Assembly: GCA_015680685.1 (NCBI GenBank)
Contig: MNCI01006151.1
Span: 377,348-441,347 of the forward strand
Reading direction: 5' to 3'
DNA: 64,000 nt
Source: Gnetum montanum
Taxonomy: Eukaryota; Streptophyta; Gnetopsida; Gnetales; Gnetaceae
Part shown: positions 46,014-58,790 of the stretch, piece by piece
Position numbering within the stretch: position 1 is the first letter of the stretch
Layout of the letters: every line of letters begins with the position of its first letter
The notes under the pieces: generated by a model
The model's input: only the letters and a program-made list of their open reading frames with translations
Databases searched by the model: none
What the model was told of the DNA's origin: nothing
Made by a program: the position numbers and the translations under genes

Positions 46014-48500
46014 TTTCTTCTTCTTCACATAAGAGCACTTCACCACCTAGGACTTAGACAAGAGATAGTCGGCGACATGATACACGTAACCAAGATCCGC
46101 CAATTCCTCAATAGTTTCAGGTAGTATATACTCATCACGATGAGTATGTACCCAATTTCACCTTTATCTTCCACCAAGATGAACAACTACATTGGAGAGA
46201 CTTGGAGGGTAACATAGTGTTGCCTCCAGACCGATCAGTCCCCAACATGCTTGTTCATGCTCTCACACGAATAGACATTCCACTCTATATGTGGAATACG
46301 TTGTGTGCGATCATGACACAAGGGACTACCATCCCATAGAAGTGCATCGTCAAAGGGACTTGCGACAGGAGAGATACCATACATCCTTGAAGGGTAAAGG
46401 GTCCCATAATGTTTCGCACGTCTTAAGCGAAATTGGGGATGATGAATCGGTTTTAACAGGTTCCCCAACAAATGATGTTCCCCCTCCTAATGATGGTCAG
46501 GAGGTGGTGTATTAGAACCTCTACTTCATGGTTCACAACCTTGGTTTTGATCCCCATGAACATGAAGTGTTCAACGAGGGAACACAAACACATGATAAAG
46601 GCAGACGTTCTAATCGTAATCACAATCGAGGTCACGACCATCGAAGAGAAGGTAGAAAACACCATCATGGCGATGGTTCTCCTTCTTCTTTACCTTCATT
46701 GTCACATTCACCCTCTCCTTTAGTGTTCGGACATAGCCATAAGGAAACCAACCATGATGATACAGGAAAATAGAGTGAAAAACATCGATGAGACAGTCAC
46801 GAACGAGGATGAAGGCACTAGAAGGAATCAAGGCATAGAAGAAGGGAGAGTAGTGAATCGTGTAGACATCACAGACGCTATGAACGAGATGACCATGAAG
46901 AACCCCTACTCGTAACTAGAAGCATGCTAGATATCACGGAGGCTGTAAAAGTTCCAACAAGGCATCAAAAGGATAGTAGGATTAAGAGGTTAGACATGAA
47001 CAATATCCCACAATTTGAAGGGGGATACAACGTTAATCCTCAAAATCACCTACAAGCATTCCACGATGCATGTGCCTTGCAAAACATTAAGAACGAATGG
47101 CAAAAATTCAAGTTATTCCCAAGGACACTAGTAAAAGAAGCGGAAAGCTGGTATCGGTCCTTAGAATTAAAATCCATTCGGAGGTGGAGTACAATGTTAG
47201 AACTGTTTAATGATAAGTACCAAATGTACTCTAGAGTGTCTAACCTACGAAAGAAATCTAAGGATGGAAGCAGGGAAGCCATGAACCCTTGGATGCTACC
47301 ATGGGCCACTATTATGCACTGTTACATCATTGCCCTGGCCATGGTTATTCGCAGTGGGATCAACTACGCCATCTCGTAGATGGACTTAGGCATGAAACAA
47401 GGAGAACCCTTGGAACATATGCCCAAGGAAGATTATAAGAGCTTAGGTCTCATTAGGTTCATAGATTGCTAGAGCAAGTAGCCAAGGAAGAAGGGGAGCT
47501 ATGTAAGAGAGAAAGTACAGAAGAGTACAACCAAGATCCTTTCCTCTAAAAAAGGGGAGTGAGATTCTGTGAGGAGGAGGAAGAGTCACCACTCGAAGAG
47601 ATGCTGAATAGGAAAACCTTACGGCTCCAAAAAGTAACAATAGAAGTGTTGGCAAAGGTAGACCAAATGTGGGACTCCCTAGATAGTAGGTTTAAAACTG
47701 TTCTTAAAATCGTAGAGGAGTCTAGGGAGCAAGGTAGTGACTATGACAAAAAGAAAAAGAGAGAAGTGGACAATGCACGTAACAAAGGTAAGGGAAAAAT
47801 GGCCATCACCGAAGAGGTTATGGATTCAGATATGGACAATGACGGTGGATGTGAGATATGCCAATATGACCATCCTAAGGGATGTTGCCCAGTGATCTCA
47901 CATTTATAAGAGTCTGGGGTGTATCCACTCAACCCACGACTTAACAAATGGCAAGCATCTTGATGGTCAAGGTAACCCAATGTGGTTCCACCAACTTTCA
48001 ACATATTATTCAAGTGAAACTCCACCACAACCTATTGAGCAACATCAGTAGTGGCAATATCCACAATCATGGGGGATGCCACTAGTAAGGAAACAATACC
48101 CCTATCGGCAACCGGATCCATATGGCTACTACGTGCAGCAGCCAATCTCTCCACATGACTCTGTTGGTCATGTGACACCACAACATCACTACCGAGCTTG
48201 GGAGCATTACAAGACTCCTTCTCCTAGGGGAGATTACCCACGCGCATACCATCCTCCAAATCCACCCGCAACTCTCACACCGATAGCTCCATTACCACCT
48301 GCTCCAGCAATGCAAGGGGAACTCCCCACTCAACTGTAGCAACACAATGCTACGAGGGCTATGAATCTTCAACCCATTGCTGGTTCTGACAACTGTATGA
48401 AGAGAATACCTTTCTTTAGAACCAATAGTCCAACCAAGCCCTTACAACCACAGGCAGTCGAACCTCTGAACGCCTATCCATCGAAAAGGGCTGTAGAGCT
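46014..48500 (+). pseudogene. gag: el4 gag, decayed
   Basis: Reading starts near 46014 as ATT-TCT-TCT-TCT, where el5 has ATG-TCT. It continues SSHKSTSPPRT, VPNFTFIFHQDEQLHWRDLE and GNIVLPPDRSVPNML. The middle part is Arg/His-rich. The capsid domain lies in the open stretch 46924-47379 (MLDITEAVKVPTRHQKDSRI, FEGGYNVNPQNHLQAFHDAC, AESWYRSLELKSIRRWSTML). The C-terminal part is at 47559-47909 (KMAITEEVMDSDMDNDGGCE, ICQYDHPKGCCPVISHL), then a Tyr/Gln/Pro tail (48076-48339). About six stops and two frame changes are seen. Confidence 0.86.
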
Positions 48501-49330
48501 TCCTTGAAACCAAACACTGAGCTCAACACATACGGTTATGTTAACACATGCCGTTACTGACTAGATTAAGATGGGTGACCTTCCTAGGAAATTCTCTGAT
48601 CCTAGAAGTCCTCTAATCTATCTCCAAGTTATTGGGAATGAACCATGTAAAGCTCTTCTCGACTCAGGTTTCGGAGTCAACTTAATATCACAAGAGATGT
48701 GCAAAGCCTGGAACTTGCCTCCATTAAAGAAGAGCAATATTTGCCTAGAGCTGGCTAACTAATCCATCAATGTTCCCTTAGGACAGGTGGAGGACATCGT
48801 TACCACTATGTGTGGGTGGTCATACCTAGCTAATTTTCTAGTGATCCAAGTAAACAATGATAAAGGGGACTTCCTAATAATAATGGGAAGGACATGGCTG
48901 AGTACTATAAATGCATGCCTAGGAATCTACGATCTTTCCCTGGAAATATCTAAGGAGAACATTTTTGGGAAGATTGAGAAGAAGAAGGTTCCATGCATCA
49001 CATATAGTGGTACAGGGTGGGATTGTGTACAAGAATGTTTAGCATTGCTTGCATGAAACTGGTGTGCACAAGAAATTAACATACAAAAGCACCTATATGT
49101 AGCAACCACACAACAAGAAGAAACCTAGTGGTTGATAGCTGATCAAGAGAGCAACTCACCAACATGCATGGAACTAACTAAGGGAACAACTTACGCTCAC
49201 ATTGAAAGCATAGATGCACTGGACTAACAGCGTCGTCAACTTCCAAACCTTAACCTGGGAAACATCAATTGGGGGAAGTTGGAAATTCCTAAAAAGTTAG
49301 ACAAAAACCTTAATAAGAGGTTACTAGTCA
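48501..49330 (+). pseudogene. el4 protease, truncated pol
   Basis: Reading includes LTHAVTD-stop-IKMGDLPRKF, then PRSPLIYLQVIGNEPCK and ALLDSGFGVNLIS. DSG is intact but the next Ser is Phe. Then follow KKSNICLELAN-stop, GQVEDIVTTMCGWSYLANFL, DFLIIMGRTWLSTINACLGI and GKIEKKKVPCITYSG. The linker ends NLGNINWGKLEIPKKLDKN near 49310. No RT follows. The next recognisable block is the post-pol spacer at about 49415. Confidence 0.85.
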
Positions 49331-51320
49331 ATGTGTAATGAGCCAAATCCTTCCATGAATTTAGAACATCCAGTGCACATAATACCTTTGAGAAGGAACG
49401 ACCCTGCTCATTATTTCGAATCTCCCCCTTCCAACTCAGTCATGGGGGAGATGGCCACCTCTGTTGATCAATTAAGGCCCTAAGCTCCTTTTTAAGTTTT
49501 TGTTTTACAAATTTCTTTAACTTTTCTTGTTTTTGTTTTGCAACATCATTTATACTCTTTCATTTCTTCATGTGTTTGTTGGTTTTATTAGGTTTGTCAC
49601 CTAATAAGTGCTCTTGATGGTGGTATGAACTGTATTCTATTGATTGCTAATGTTTGGTTTTTACCTTGGAGTTATAATGTTGATACTAAGGTATGGTTCT
49701 TTTGGTATAGCAAATAATGAGTCCACAGCATCCATGCACTCATAAATTTCTATGGTCTCTCTTGGCTTGGAATTGTACAGTCCCTTTATAACAATGAAAC
49801 TATTAACGAACCAGTGACTGGGTATTTCTCAAATTGAGGAAGGACTCAAGGACTGAAAAGGATGTGACTTCAAAGGGATTTGATGCACTTGTGCTGGCCA
49901 TTCTCTTGGGTGCTTGGATGTTTTCTTCTTGAGTTTTCCTTACCATTCTAATATTACTCGATTATCGGGAAGCTGAGCTAATAAAAATAATAATAAGTCT
50001 TTGCATGGTGTGGTTCTCACGCAAAATAAAAAGAGAGAGAGAGAGAGAGAGAATTCAAAGCATACCCCTTAGATGAAATAATCATATGGGCTACAAGCAC
50101 TGGTTATGGAACTAAAAAAACATGTTCCCTCTAACTAAGGCCCTTTCTCGCTTCCTACTTTCCCCTTTTCTCGTTTCCTCGAAATGGTGGTGAATTTTTG
50201 GCAGAAGCATTCTTGTTACTTCAAGTGGATGGATTGGCCAAGTGTATTAATGCAAAATCACTAGATGTGGCTTGTTTGAGGCTGGATTTGGAATGAGATC
50301 TACTAAGTCACATTAACCATACATACACAAGGGGTTGTACACCACCTTGTTCTTGGGATTCCATTCCATTCTCTTCTCCTCATCATTCTTTCTCCATTTT
50401 CCACCTCATTATCGGTTGTATCAATAGTCTATATTTTTGTTGATGCATTTTTTTATTTTTGGTAAATTCTTGTGGTTAGGATTTTAAATCTTGCTTCCGA
50501 ACAACATTTCTAGAGCCCACGAACTCTTTGAATGTGGGTTTGTCAGGGCATAATGGGCATGAGCCTGCTTTGGGGAGGACCCACTAGCATTCCTATTTGG
50601 TGCATCAGTTAACTTCTTTCCCTTAAACATTTCCGCAATCAACATTTATTTTGTTCATTTCCACCTCTGACATACATTTTATCAGCATTGCTGTTGTTTC
50701 TTTTTCTCCATCTTTCTTTTTGCTTATCTTTTTCCATTCTATTGCTACCAGAGGATTGCTCTTAGTCATGGGGGTCCTGGTCCAATTTTTTCAATTTTCT
50801 CCTAACCCCTACACCTTAGGTAGTCACCAGTGTTATATCTCTAGAATCTGTATTAGCCATATCACAACTTAGCCAAGGGACTTTACACTGAAGCAAGGTA
50901 TCAACTGCATTGTGATTTATTTACCCTTGCTGATATGTGACTGTGTTGTGTGTGCAGATGGCAATCATACAACAATGGATTGGACCTAGAAGAAACACTT
51001 AGGATGGATTGATGCTGGAACCGTTATGCAAGGAATGCGATTGATGAAGTGCTTATGGACAGACAATGGAAAGCGCAATCTTGGCATCAGCAGCAATAGA
51101 CTTCTTCTTTTCTCTCTTCTCTCTTCTCGCTCAACTACCAAATAAGGCTGGATGTCAAATGTACATAGTGTTCACTCTTGTGGTCATGAACACTAATGTT
51201 GCCATGTATTGTAATGTTGATCTATTCACGTGTCACCCCATTCACCATTTTTGTCATTCAATTCAATAATCCCATACCTTCCCAATATTTTGTAAGGAAC
51301 TCGAGGACGAGGTTTCATTC
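49331..51320 (+). other. el4 post-pol spacer
   Basis: About 2.0 kb without a gene. It holds an AGTCATGGGGGAG motif at 49437-49449 and TTTTTGTTTTACA-type repeats (49493-49545). The GGTGTGGTTC...GAATTCAAAGCATACCCC block is interrupted by a (GA)n run at about 50034-50052. A second AGTCATGGGGGTC motif stands at 50764-50776, and TGTGTGTGCAG at 50950-50958 could be a splice acceptor. The small ORFs at 50651-50872 and 51066-51269 have no recognisable product. Confidence 0.6.
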
Positions 51321-51333
51321 AGTCATGGGGGTA
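51321..51333 (+). promoter_or_regulatory. el4 polypurine tract
   Basis: AGTCATGGGGGTA directly abuts the 3' LTR. Confidence 0.82.
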
Positions 51334-52145
51334 TGATGAGTCGCGATATCGCGTACGTGATATCGCATCTGCCTCGCGATATTGTGTACGTGATATCATG
51401 TCCCATCTCATTTTCTATAAATAAGAGGTGGCTTCCCTTGTTCTGAGAGTTAGACTTAGGCCCTTAGCTAAACTCTTGCAGTTTTACCATTCTAGAGTTA
51501 GAATAATTTCCATGTGCCCGCAGTAGGAGTCTTAAAGTGAATGAATCTTTATTCGAGCAAATTGTACCTGAGCACACATTTATGTACGATAATAAAGATG
51601 AACTTTATGATAAACCTTGCAGCATGTGGATTAAGCTAAATAGTAATTAATTATTGTTGAATGTTTAAATGCTTTGCTAGTTAATTAATCTCTCTCTCCA
51701 TCCTTGACTCTCCTAGTTAAGTACACTTAATACAATCGCTTCGAGCATGTGTGTAGCGCTTGGTAACCCAGTAACGAGTAGCGTTTGGTAATCCCAGTAG
51801 CATTGCACTGGTTCAGGATGTGTGCGGCAAGTGGGAACGGATACTGGTGTTAGGATAATTAGAATTTAGTTAGTGAATAGTTAATGAAAGTTAGTCACTT
51901 AGTTCTCCTTACCTTCCCTTATTAGCATAAGATATTAAAAAGATAAAAGTTATAAAAATCATGTACCCAAAGCTTACTTAACCATACAACCATGACAATA
52001 TAAGCAAGTTTGGGAAGATAGCGATTGATTAACCCTGAGTGTTCCATTAAGGCACGTAAGCACTTAGTCCTTGGAGTTTGACTGGATCACGTGTGAAACG
52101 CTTGTATTCATATGGTTAAGTGTAGGGGTACCTTGCCACTCATCA
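51334..52145 (+). repeat. el4 3' LTR
   Basis: It runs from TGATGAGTCGCGATATCGCG to CCACTCATCA and has four GATATC-type words in U3, against five in the 5' LTR. The TATA box is at 51416-51423. Confidence 0.93.
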
Positions 52146-52297
52146 ATTATTAATTAGATCAAATAATTAATTTCTTTAGTATTAATTAGTTTAGTTCATG
52201 GTTGAACAACATTAATTATCATATGCCTCAACTATGCTTAAACATACACATTAATTGCAACTACAAGTATAGTTGGGCAGATGGCTAATGAAACAAC
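52146..52297 (+). repeat. Old LTR A (3' piece)
   Basis: The sequence from ATTATTAATTAG through CATATGCCTCAACTATGC to AGTTGGGCAGATGGCTAATG matches the part of the family LTR that reads CATGTACCTCAAGCTTAC...AGTTTGGGAAGACAATGA. It resumes LTR A after el4 and is cut off at 52297, where another LTR starts. Confidence 0.55.
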
Positions 52298-53139
52298 TGA
52301 TAAAAAGGACTTTGATATCATATGATATCATAGATCAATATACAATGTTGTAGATATGATATGGTGGATCATGGTCATGCTTGTAAATACAAGCCCATCA
52401 TCATGTCAAATCATAAGTTTTTGCCAACACTTAGTAAAACTCTTATAATTTGTTCTTTGAAGTTAGAGTTAGTTGTGAATGCCCATAGTGTAGTGAATTA
52501 TAGTTGTATGGAATATTTATTCGAGTGGATTGTTCTTAGGTATAATTCATGAATGATAATAAAGATTAAGATTACTCTTCATCATTGCAGCATCTCATAT
52601 AGAATAGATTTACTTTTCAATGCCATTTACTTTTACTTTATCATTTACATTTCCTAATTCATTTACTATTACCATGCTCATTAGCATGGGTGGAATAAGT
52701 ACGACTAGTTTCAAGCATATAGTGTAATTATTTGGTAATCCATTAGTGAGTTTACATGGTTTGCTCAATGGTAAAGTTACTTGGTAATCCTAGTAACAAT
52801 TACATTAGCCCAGGATGTGTACAGAAAACTAGGACCAGATACTTATCGCTAATAGGTTATAATAGCTTTACATTTTCATTATTCTTAGTTGATAGAATTC
52901 ATAATCATTTTTACTATGTTTACCCTTAGCATACTTAAAGTCAAACAACATCATCTAATCATATACATCACTAGGAGTTAAACCATATATTTTGCACTTT
53001 GCTAACTCCAAGTCAGAAGATAATGATTGTGAACTCATTATCGACTCACTAGTATACTTACATTGTCCATCCATAGATTATGATCTGGTTGCATGTGAAC
53101 ACTTGTAGATCATATGGTTGGATGTTTGGACTACATTGC
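52298..53139 (+). repeat. Old LTR B, interrupted near its 3' end by el5
   Basis: It begins TGATAAAAAGGACTTTGATA. It carries U3 words GATATCATATGATATCAT, the TTATTCGAGTGGATTGTTCT block, AATAAAGATTAAGATTAC, TTGGTAATCC twice, AGGATGTGTACAG, and the end block CATATGGTTGGATGTTTGGA. The final bases continue beyond el5 at 63479-63484 (TACATTGC|CCTTCA against the family TACCTTGCCACTCATCA). It is strongly diverged, so older than el4 and el5. Confidence 0.65.
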
Positions 53140-53997
53140 TGATGAGTGGCAAGGTACCCCTACACTCAACCATACGAATACGAGCGTAACATGCGCAATC
53201 CGGTTGAACTCCGCAGACTAAGTGCCTGCACGCCTCATGGAACACTTAAGGTTAATTATTCATTATCTTCCTAAACTTACTTGTAGTTGTCACAGTGTAT
53301 GGTTAAGTAAGTCCGAGGTATGTGATTTTTATGGCTTTTTGGTTTTATCTCCTATGCTGATAAGGTAAAGGATTGAAGAGACTAATTACTAACTTTAACT
53401 AACTAACTAAGTCTAAATTAACCTAGCATTGGCATCCGTTCCCACTTACCGTTCATACCCTGAACCAATGCAACCTTGGTTACCAAACGCTAATCATTGC
53501 TGGGATCACCAAGTGTAACGCACGTGCTCGAAGCAGTTGTACTGAGGCACTTAACTAGGAGAGAAGGGTTGAGAGAGATTTAATAACTAATAAAACATTT
53601 AAATGATAAATAGTAAATAATAATATATAAAATCCTATTTAGCCTATTCCATGCACTGCAAGGTTTATCCAAGAAGTTCGTCTTTATTTCCGTACACAAA
53701 CATGTGTTCAGGTACAATATTTGCTCAAATAAAGATCCGTTCACTTTGGAGTTCCTACTGCGGGCACATGGAAAATATTCTATCTCTGGAAAGATAAAAC
53801 TGCCAGAGTTTCGCTAAGGGTCTAGGTCTAGATAAGAAAACAAGGGAGAGCTGCCTCTTATTTATAAACTTGGCGGTGCACCATGATATCGCATACGCGA
53901 TATCATGGGGGACGACGCAATATCGCGTATGCGATATCGCGGCGGATGCAATATCACGTATGCGATATCACGGCCCATGTGATATCGCATCTCATCA
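53140..53997 (-). repeat. el5 3' LTR
   Basis: The LTR is 858 bp. On the minus strand it runs TGATGAGATGCGATATCAC to TTGCCACTCATCA. Seven GATATC-type palindromic words (53884-53990) stand upstream of the minus-strand TATA box (TTTATAAATAAGAG, about 53870). Confidence 0.92.
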
Positions 53998-54010
53998 TAC
54001 CTCCATGACT
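53998..54010 (-). promoter_or_regulatory. el5 polypurine tract
   Basis: The minus strand reads AGTCATGGAGGTA directly before the 3' LTR, a one-base variant of the family motif. Confidence 0.75.
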
Positions 54011-55747
54011 GAATAAAAACTCGTGGTCGAGTTCCTTACGAAATATTGGGACGGTATGGAATTATTAACTCAAATGGAACTAAGGGATGACATGTGAATG
54101 GATCATAATTACAAGACTTGACAAAACGGTTGTTGATGACAACAAGAGTGAACACCTTATTACATTTGACATCAGGCCTTATTTGGTAGCTGAGAAAGAG
54201 AGAGAGAAAGAAGTTTTGCTGTTGCCAACGCCAAGATTGCGCCTTTCATTATCCATCCATAAGCGCACCATCGATCTTGCTCCTTGCATAGCTGCTTCAG
54301 CATTGCTCCATTTCAAATGCTCCCTCTAGATCCAATCCATTGTTGCATGATTGCCATCTGCACACACAACATAGTCTTATATTAGCAAGGGTAAATGAAT
54401 TTCAATGCAATTGATACCTTGCTTCGGTGAAAGGTCCATTGGCTGAGTTGTGGTATGGCTGATACGGATCTAGAGATATAATAGTGGTGACTACCGAAGG
54501 TGTAGGGGTTAGGATAAAATCGAAAAAATTGGGCCCTATACCCCCATGACTAATAGTGAACCTCCGGTAGCGATAGAATGGAGAAAGAAGAAAGAACAAG
54601 AAAGAGGGAGAAAAAGAGACAACTATGACCCCCTATACCCCCATGACTAATAGTGAACCTCCGGTAGCGATAGAATGGAGAAAGAAGAAAGAACAAGAAA
54701 GAGGGAGAAAAAGAGACAACTATGACATCGATGAAATGGATGTCAAGATGGAAATGAATAAAATAAAATAGATTACAAAAATGTTAGGGGAAAGAATTTA
54801 ACTAGTGCATCAAATAGGAATGTCAGTGGATCCTCCCCAAAGTAGGCTCATGCCGTTAATGCCCTGACAAACCCACATTCAAAGAGTCTGTAGGCTCTGG
54901 GGATGTCATTTGGAACAAGAGTTAAAGTCTTAATCGCAAGAATTTACCAAAAAGGAAACAATGCATCAACCAAAATATACACTAATGATACAACCGACAA
55001 TGAGGTGAATAATGGAGAGAAGGATGGAGAGAAGAGAATGGAATGGAATCCCAAGAGCAAGGTGGTGTACAGCCCCTTGTGTAGTTCATGATTAATGTGA
55101 CTTAGTAGATCCGATTCCAAGTCCGGCCTCAACAAACCACATCTAGTGAATTTGCATTAATGCATTCAGTCATTCCATCCTCTTGAAGTAATAAGAATGC
55201 CTTCCCAAAGAGTCACCACCATTCCGACGAAACAAGGAGGAGAGAATAGGAAGCGAGAAGTACCTTAGTTAGAGGGAACATTTTTATTTTAGTTCCATAA
55301 CCAGTGCTTGTAGCCCAAGGGATTATTTTTTCTAAGGGGTGTGCTTTGAATTCTCACCTTTTTTTTGTGTTTTATGTGTTTATGCATGAGAACCACACCA
55401 TGAAAAGACTTTGTTATTTTTATTGCTCAGCTTCCCGATAATTTGGTAATGTCGAAGCGGCAAGAAAACTCAAGAAGAAAACATCCAAGCACCCAAGAGA
55501 ATGGCCAACAAAAATGCATCAAGTTCCCTTGAAGTCACACCCTTTTCAACCCTTGAGTCCTTCCTTAGTTGGAGAAATGCCCAGTCACCAATTTGTTAAT
55601 AGTTCTTATTAGAAAGGGACTGTAGATTTCCAAGCCGAGAGAGACCATAGAAATGGTGGATGTGTGGATGAAGTGAAGGCGTTGCCTGCCATATCAAAAT
55701 AACCATACCTTAGTATCAACATCATGAGTTAAAGGTAAAAACCAAAC
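54011..55747 (-). other. el5 post-pol spacer, distal part
   Basis: It aligns block by block with el4 (49660-51300): the TGAGTCCAC block (minus, near 55660), the GGTGTGGTTC block (near 55392) and the GGGGAGGACCCACT block (near 54837). A second AGTCATGGGGGTA-like motif lies at 54538-54548 and is duplicated with its surroundings (54534-54630 and 54631-54726). No gene is recognised. Confidence 0.6.
54534..54726. repeat. 97-bp exact tandem duplication
   Basis: The unit starting CCCTATACCCCCATGACTAA occurs twice head to tail with no mismatch that I can see over 96 bases. el4 has one copy of the homologous region. It is either a very recent duplication or an assembly artefact. Confidence 0.85.
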
Positions 55748-57699
55748 TGTTGGTGACCGTTTGGGACGCGACCACCTACGAGTGTCCTTGAACAGAATTT
55801 AGGTGCACCAACGAGTGTCCTTGAACAAAATTTAGGTGCTTACTGGTTTCTGGCAACACCAAGGCCCAAATACTTGCAAATAGACTCAGTAGCTAATGTG
55901 AGTATGTGTGTGTGCTGTTGTGAAAAATGAAATTATTGGGTTGTGTGTAAAATTATAAATGACTTATCTTAAAGAGATTCAGCCAACTTTGCAAAGTACC
56001 GTGAGTTGTTGAGAGTTCCTATTTTGTTCAATTCCCTAGTCTATGCGGTCCTTATAATACCTACTTGTAATAAATAAAGTTTTGCAAAAAAATTTGAGCA
56101 CAACTTTGCAAATCTACTTCTAATTTTCCCCAGAGAAAGAGATAGTTCCACAAGAAAACTAGAAATAGAGCAAGATTCAATGGAAATAGAAAGAAGAGAA
56201 AAAGAAAGGAGATTTGTGTAAAGATCTCAAATGTTTAAACAGGGTAAAATGATACGAGTAAACACTTCACAATAAAGCTATCCCAAATTCAATAACTACG
56301 AATTGTTCAAAGTTCTAAGGCTCAAATAAGCAATTTCTTCAAGACAATCCTACTATGCTACCCAAAAAATTGCTGCGTAAACTATTAAGTACCAGACTCT
56401 ATTTTGGCTAGATAATGGATGTGAACAATTGCATTCAACAGAACCTTCAAAAGACTTGAAAATTTATGATTGAAATATCACGAGGATTCACTTTAAAGCA
56501 AAAAGAAGCTATTTTGGTCCTATCAAAATACCAAAGATTTTCTGAACCCTCTTGACTATTGAATTGTTTAACAGCTTGACTACATGCAGAGGCTCTCTTA
56601 CAACAATCTCAATAGTGGTTCTTATACATTGCACAATAATAAAATTCACTACTAAAATGATCTTAAGGCTTTCAAACACAAGGTCTTCTATGGTGAAATT
56701 TTAATAGAAATTTTCTATCATGCAACAAGAACAATAAGAGCAATCTAAAAATCCCAAAATTACTTGCCAAGCATGATACTATCTAAACCACTAGCTAAAA
56801 AATTTAAACAAAATAAAAAATAAACATAACTCACAAGATTATGACAAAGAGGCTGAAATGTTGTCTTTAACAAATCATCTTTCAAGCAATCTTTCACAAT
56901 GTCTTCTTTACAAATGCTCCTTTTTTCCTCCAGACACCAAGACCCAGAGTGAGACCTCCTCCCTACCCTTGAAGCCCTTTTATAGTAATCTCAAGGTAGT
57001 TACAATCATCATGAGAAGGTGAGGTAAGTTACAAACATTATGGGTGGTTATAACCACCATAGAGATAAAAAAGCTGCACAAGTGTTCCATTTAGTTGCCA
57101 AGTGGCTCATTCAGTTGCCAAGTGGTCACCATGGAGATAAAAAAGTTGTAGTTGACAAGTGGCCTTTGTAGTGGTTATAACCACCATTTCAATTAAGAGG
57201 CTACAATTGTCATGAAATTACAACATTTATAGGAAATTTTAAAAAGCTGGTGTCCTATTGGATAACTACCCAATAACTACCTTTCTCCTTAAATCATAAC
57301 CTTTTTTTAAAGATCTTAATCCTAGTAGTAGTAGTATCGATTGAGTTGATGCATACATGGATGTATGTATGTACATAACTGAATGTGGAAATGGAGTTGC
57401 AATACAATGATTTCAACACGAGGTGGATGTCATGTGAGGCATTGTTGAACGAAAACACAATGATGGGTAGCGAGTATGACTCAGTGGGCATAATCATGGC
57501 ATTGTAACGTGAGGGAGAGGTAAAGCATTTGGAGGAAATGAAGTACATGGACATCCATAGTAACCACCATCTAGGTGACATGGTTGATATCCTATGCTGC
57601 GACTACCTTCCATTCTGTTACATCAGTGACTCATGGCTTACCCAGCACTGCTATTCATCATACCATTAGGCTCCATCAGCATCATCATTGACGTGGACT

Positions 57700-57914
57700 G
57701 GGTTCTGTACCGTTGATTTAGACCCTGACATCGTAATCCACCACCTTGACAAGATTCCTGTGCTTGATGCAACCCTGAAACCCAATGTGAAGAGCTCTCT
57801 CTTGAGATGTTTGGAATTTGAAGCTAAGATCTCCATTTTGAGAACTTTCACTGCAATGATCTTACTATCTTCAAGAACATCTTTGTAGACCATGCTGCTG
57901 GCCCCTTTTTCCAT
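57700..57914 (-). pseudogene. LRR receptor-like kinase fragment
   Basis: The minus strand reads MEKGASSMVYKDVLEDSKII and AVKVLKMEILASNSKHLKRE. This is the glycine-rich loop and the VAVK lysine of a plant LRR receptor-like kinase (subdomains I to III). After LFTLG a frame change leads to CIKHRNLVKVVDYDVR, the HRNLV motif of subdomain IV/V. Only about 70 residues of the kinase are present. The loop is GASSMVYK, close to the usual G.SS.VYKG. There is no catalytic loop, so this is a captured or decayed piece. Confidence 0.75.
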
Positions 57915-58001
57915 GATTGCTTCAGTGCTTCCTTTTGAATCAGATAAAATACCTTTTCATTAGATGCTGCACGATGCTCATGCCTGCCAGCTAAAGTCAG
58001 C

Positions 58002-58217
58002 ATGATAGATCACGTGGTGAGAACCTTCCAGAAGTATATGCACATTACAGCAAAAACACCGAGTCTGCCCTTGTTCAATGCTTTGATCTATGGCTTGGTT
58101 GCTATCAGAAACCCTAAGATGGCCCTTGAATTCTTCCACAGTTTGCCCAACTACAGCATCTGCCCAAATCTTTTCACTTACAACATTGCTGTGACGGTGC
58201 TGTACGATGAGATGTAG
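58002..58217 (+). pseudogene. Pentatricopeptide repeat (PPR) protein fragment
   Basis: The 71-residue open stretch contains one full 35-residue P-type PPR unit (LFNALIYGLVAIRNPKMALE, then FFHSLPNYSICPNLF). The beginning of a next unit follows (TYNIAVTVLYDEM), then a stop. N-terminal residues (HVVRTFQKYMHITAKTPSLP) fit the end of a preceding unit. PPR proteins usually bind organelle RNA. A single unit is far below a normal protein. It lies about 90 bases from the kinase fragment and on the opposite strand, which suggests pieces from two genes. Confidence 0.6.
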
Positions 58218-58219
58218 CA

Positions 58220-58790
58220 CGAATCGACCATGGAGCTTCTGCTTTCCATTGGTATAGTAATTTGCCATTGTCATTACTTTGTATGTTGTTTTATCATTCA
58301 TTGTCTGTGTTGCCATGATGAACCCACCTGGAATTGGTAGCTCAATGCTCATCTTTACGTTGTTGGCTTTGCCTCTGTGACATTTGATGGCACTCCTGGA
58401 AAGAAGCATAGCCATGGTACTGATGTTGTTGTTCAGCTGATTCAAAGGTGATAATGGTGGTCCCTGTGAGTGTCTGATGTTAATTAATGAGCTTAAAGCT
58501 GCAGCTAATTTGGGCTTTATTTGAATGTTCACACCAGGTCTCGAGGCAACCCAGTGACAGCCATGAATGGGTAGAATGCACCACAATGAGCCATGCCCTT
58601 GGATTACAATGGCTTACGTGATGCATTCCACCAGATGGATCGAAGGGAGTCACTATTGATGTCAGAGTAACATAGCCTGGTATAACTTCTTGAAAACTTG
58701 TTGGCATTACAGTACCCCATGTGGAAGATTCAAACATGCAATTTTGGAAATTGGCCATAACCCTTTTGTCAAGATCGTTAGAGTAAACTC
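58220..58790 (-). other. Possible further gene fragment, unrecognised
   Basis: The minus strand is unusually open here (58758-58480 and 58586-57978). It reads MANFQNCMFESSTWGTVMPT, IPGYVTLTSIVTPFDPSGGM and, in the second stretch, PKLAAALSSLINIRHSQG and MAMLLSRSAIKCHRGKANNV. GC content is above the neighbours. The second stretch overlaps the PPR fragment antisense, so at least its end is a shadow. I do not recognise a family. Confidence 0.3.

Larger units (their letters stand above)
45042..52145 (+). mobile_element. el4: non-autonomous gypsy element (gag and protease only)
   Basis: Two LTRs (826 and 812 bp) flank a 5466-bp interior, and a perfect duplication ATTAT (45037-45041 and 52146-52150) marks the insertion. 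The interior has a primer site, gag, protease, a spacer and a polypurine tract. RT, RNase H and integrase are missing: protease linker sequence (NLGNINWGKLEIPKK) runs within about 200 bases into the post-pol block (CATGGGGGAGATGG). LTRs differ by roughly 5% in R/U5 by eye, so it is younger than el3. It must have depended on enzymes of an autonomous relative. Confidence 0.92.

Noticed and set aside
46528-46831. His/Arg/Asp-rich ORFs on both strands in el4
   Set aside because: They are alternate frames of the charged central part of gag.
57294-57581. 95-residue minus-strand ORF next to the kinase fragment
   Set aside because: No similarity recognised and partly built of ATGTATGT repeats; not enough to call a gene.
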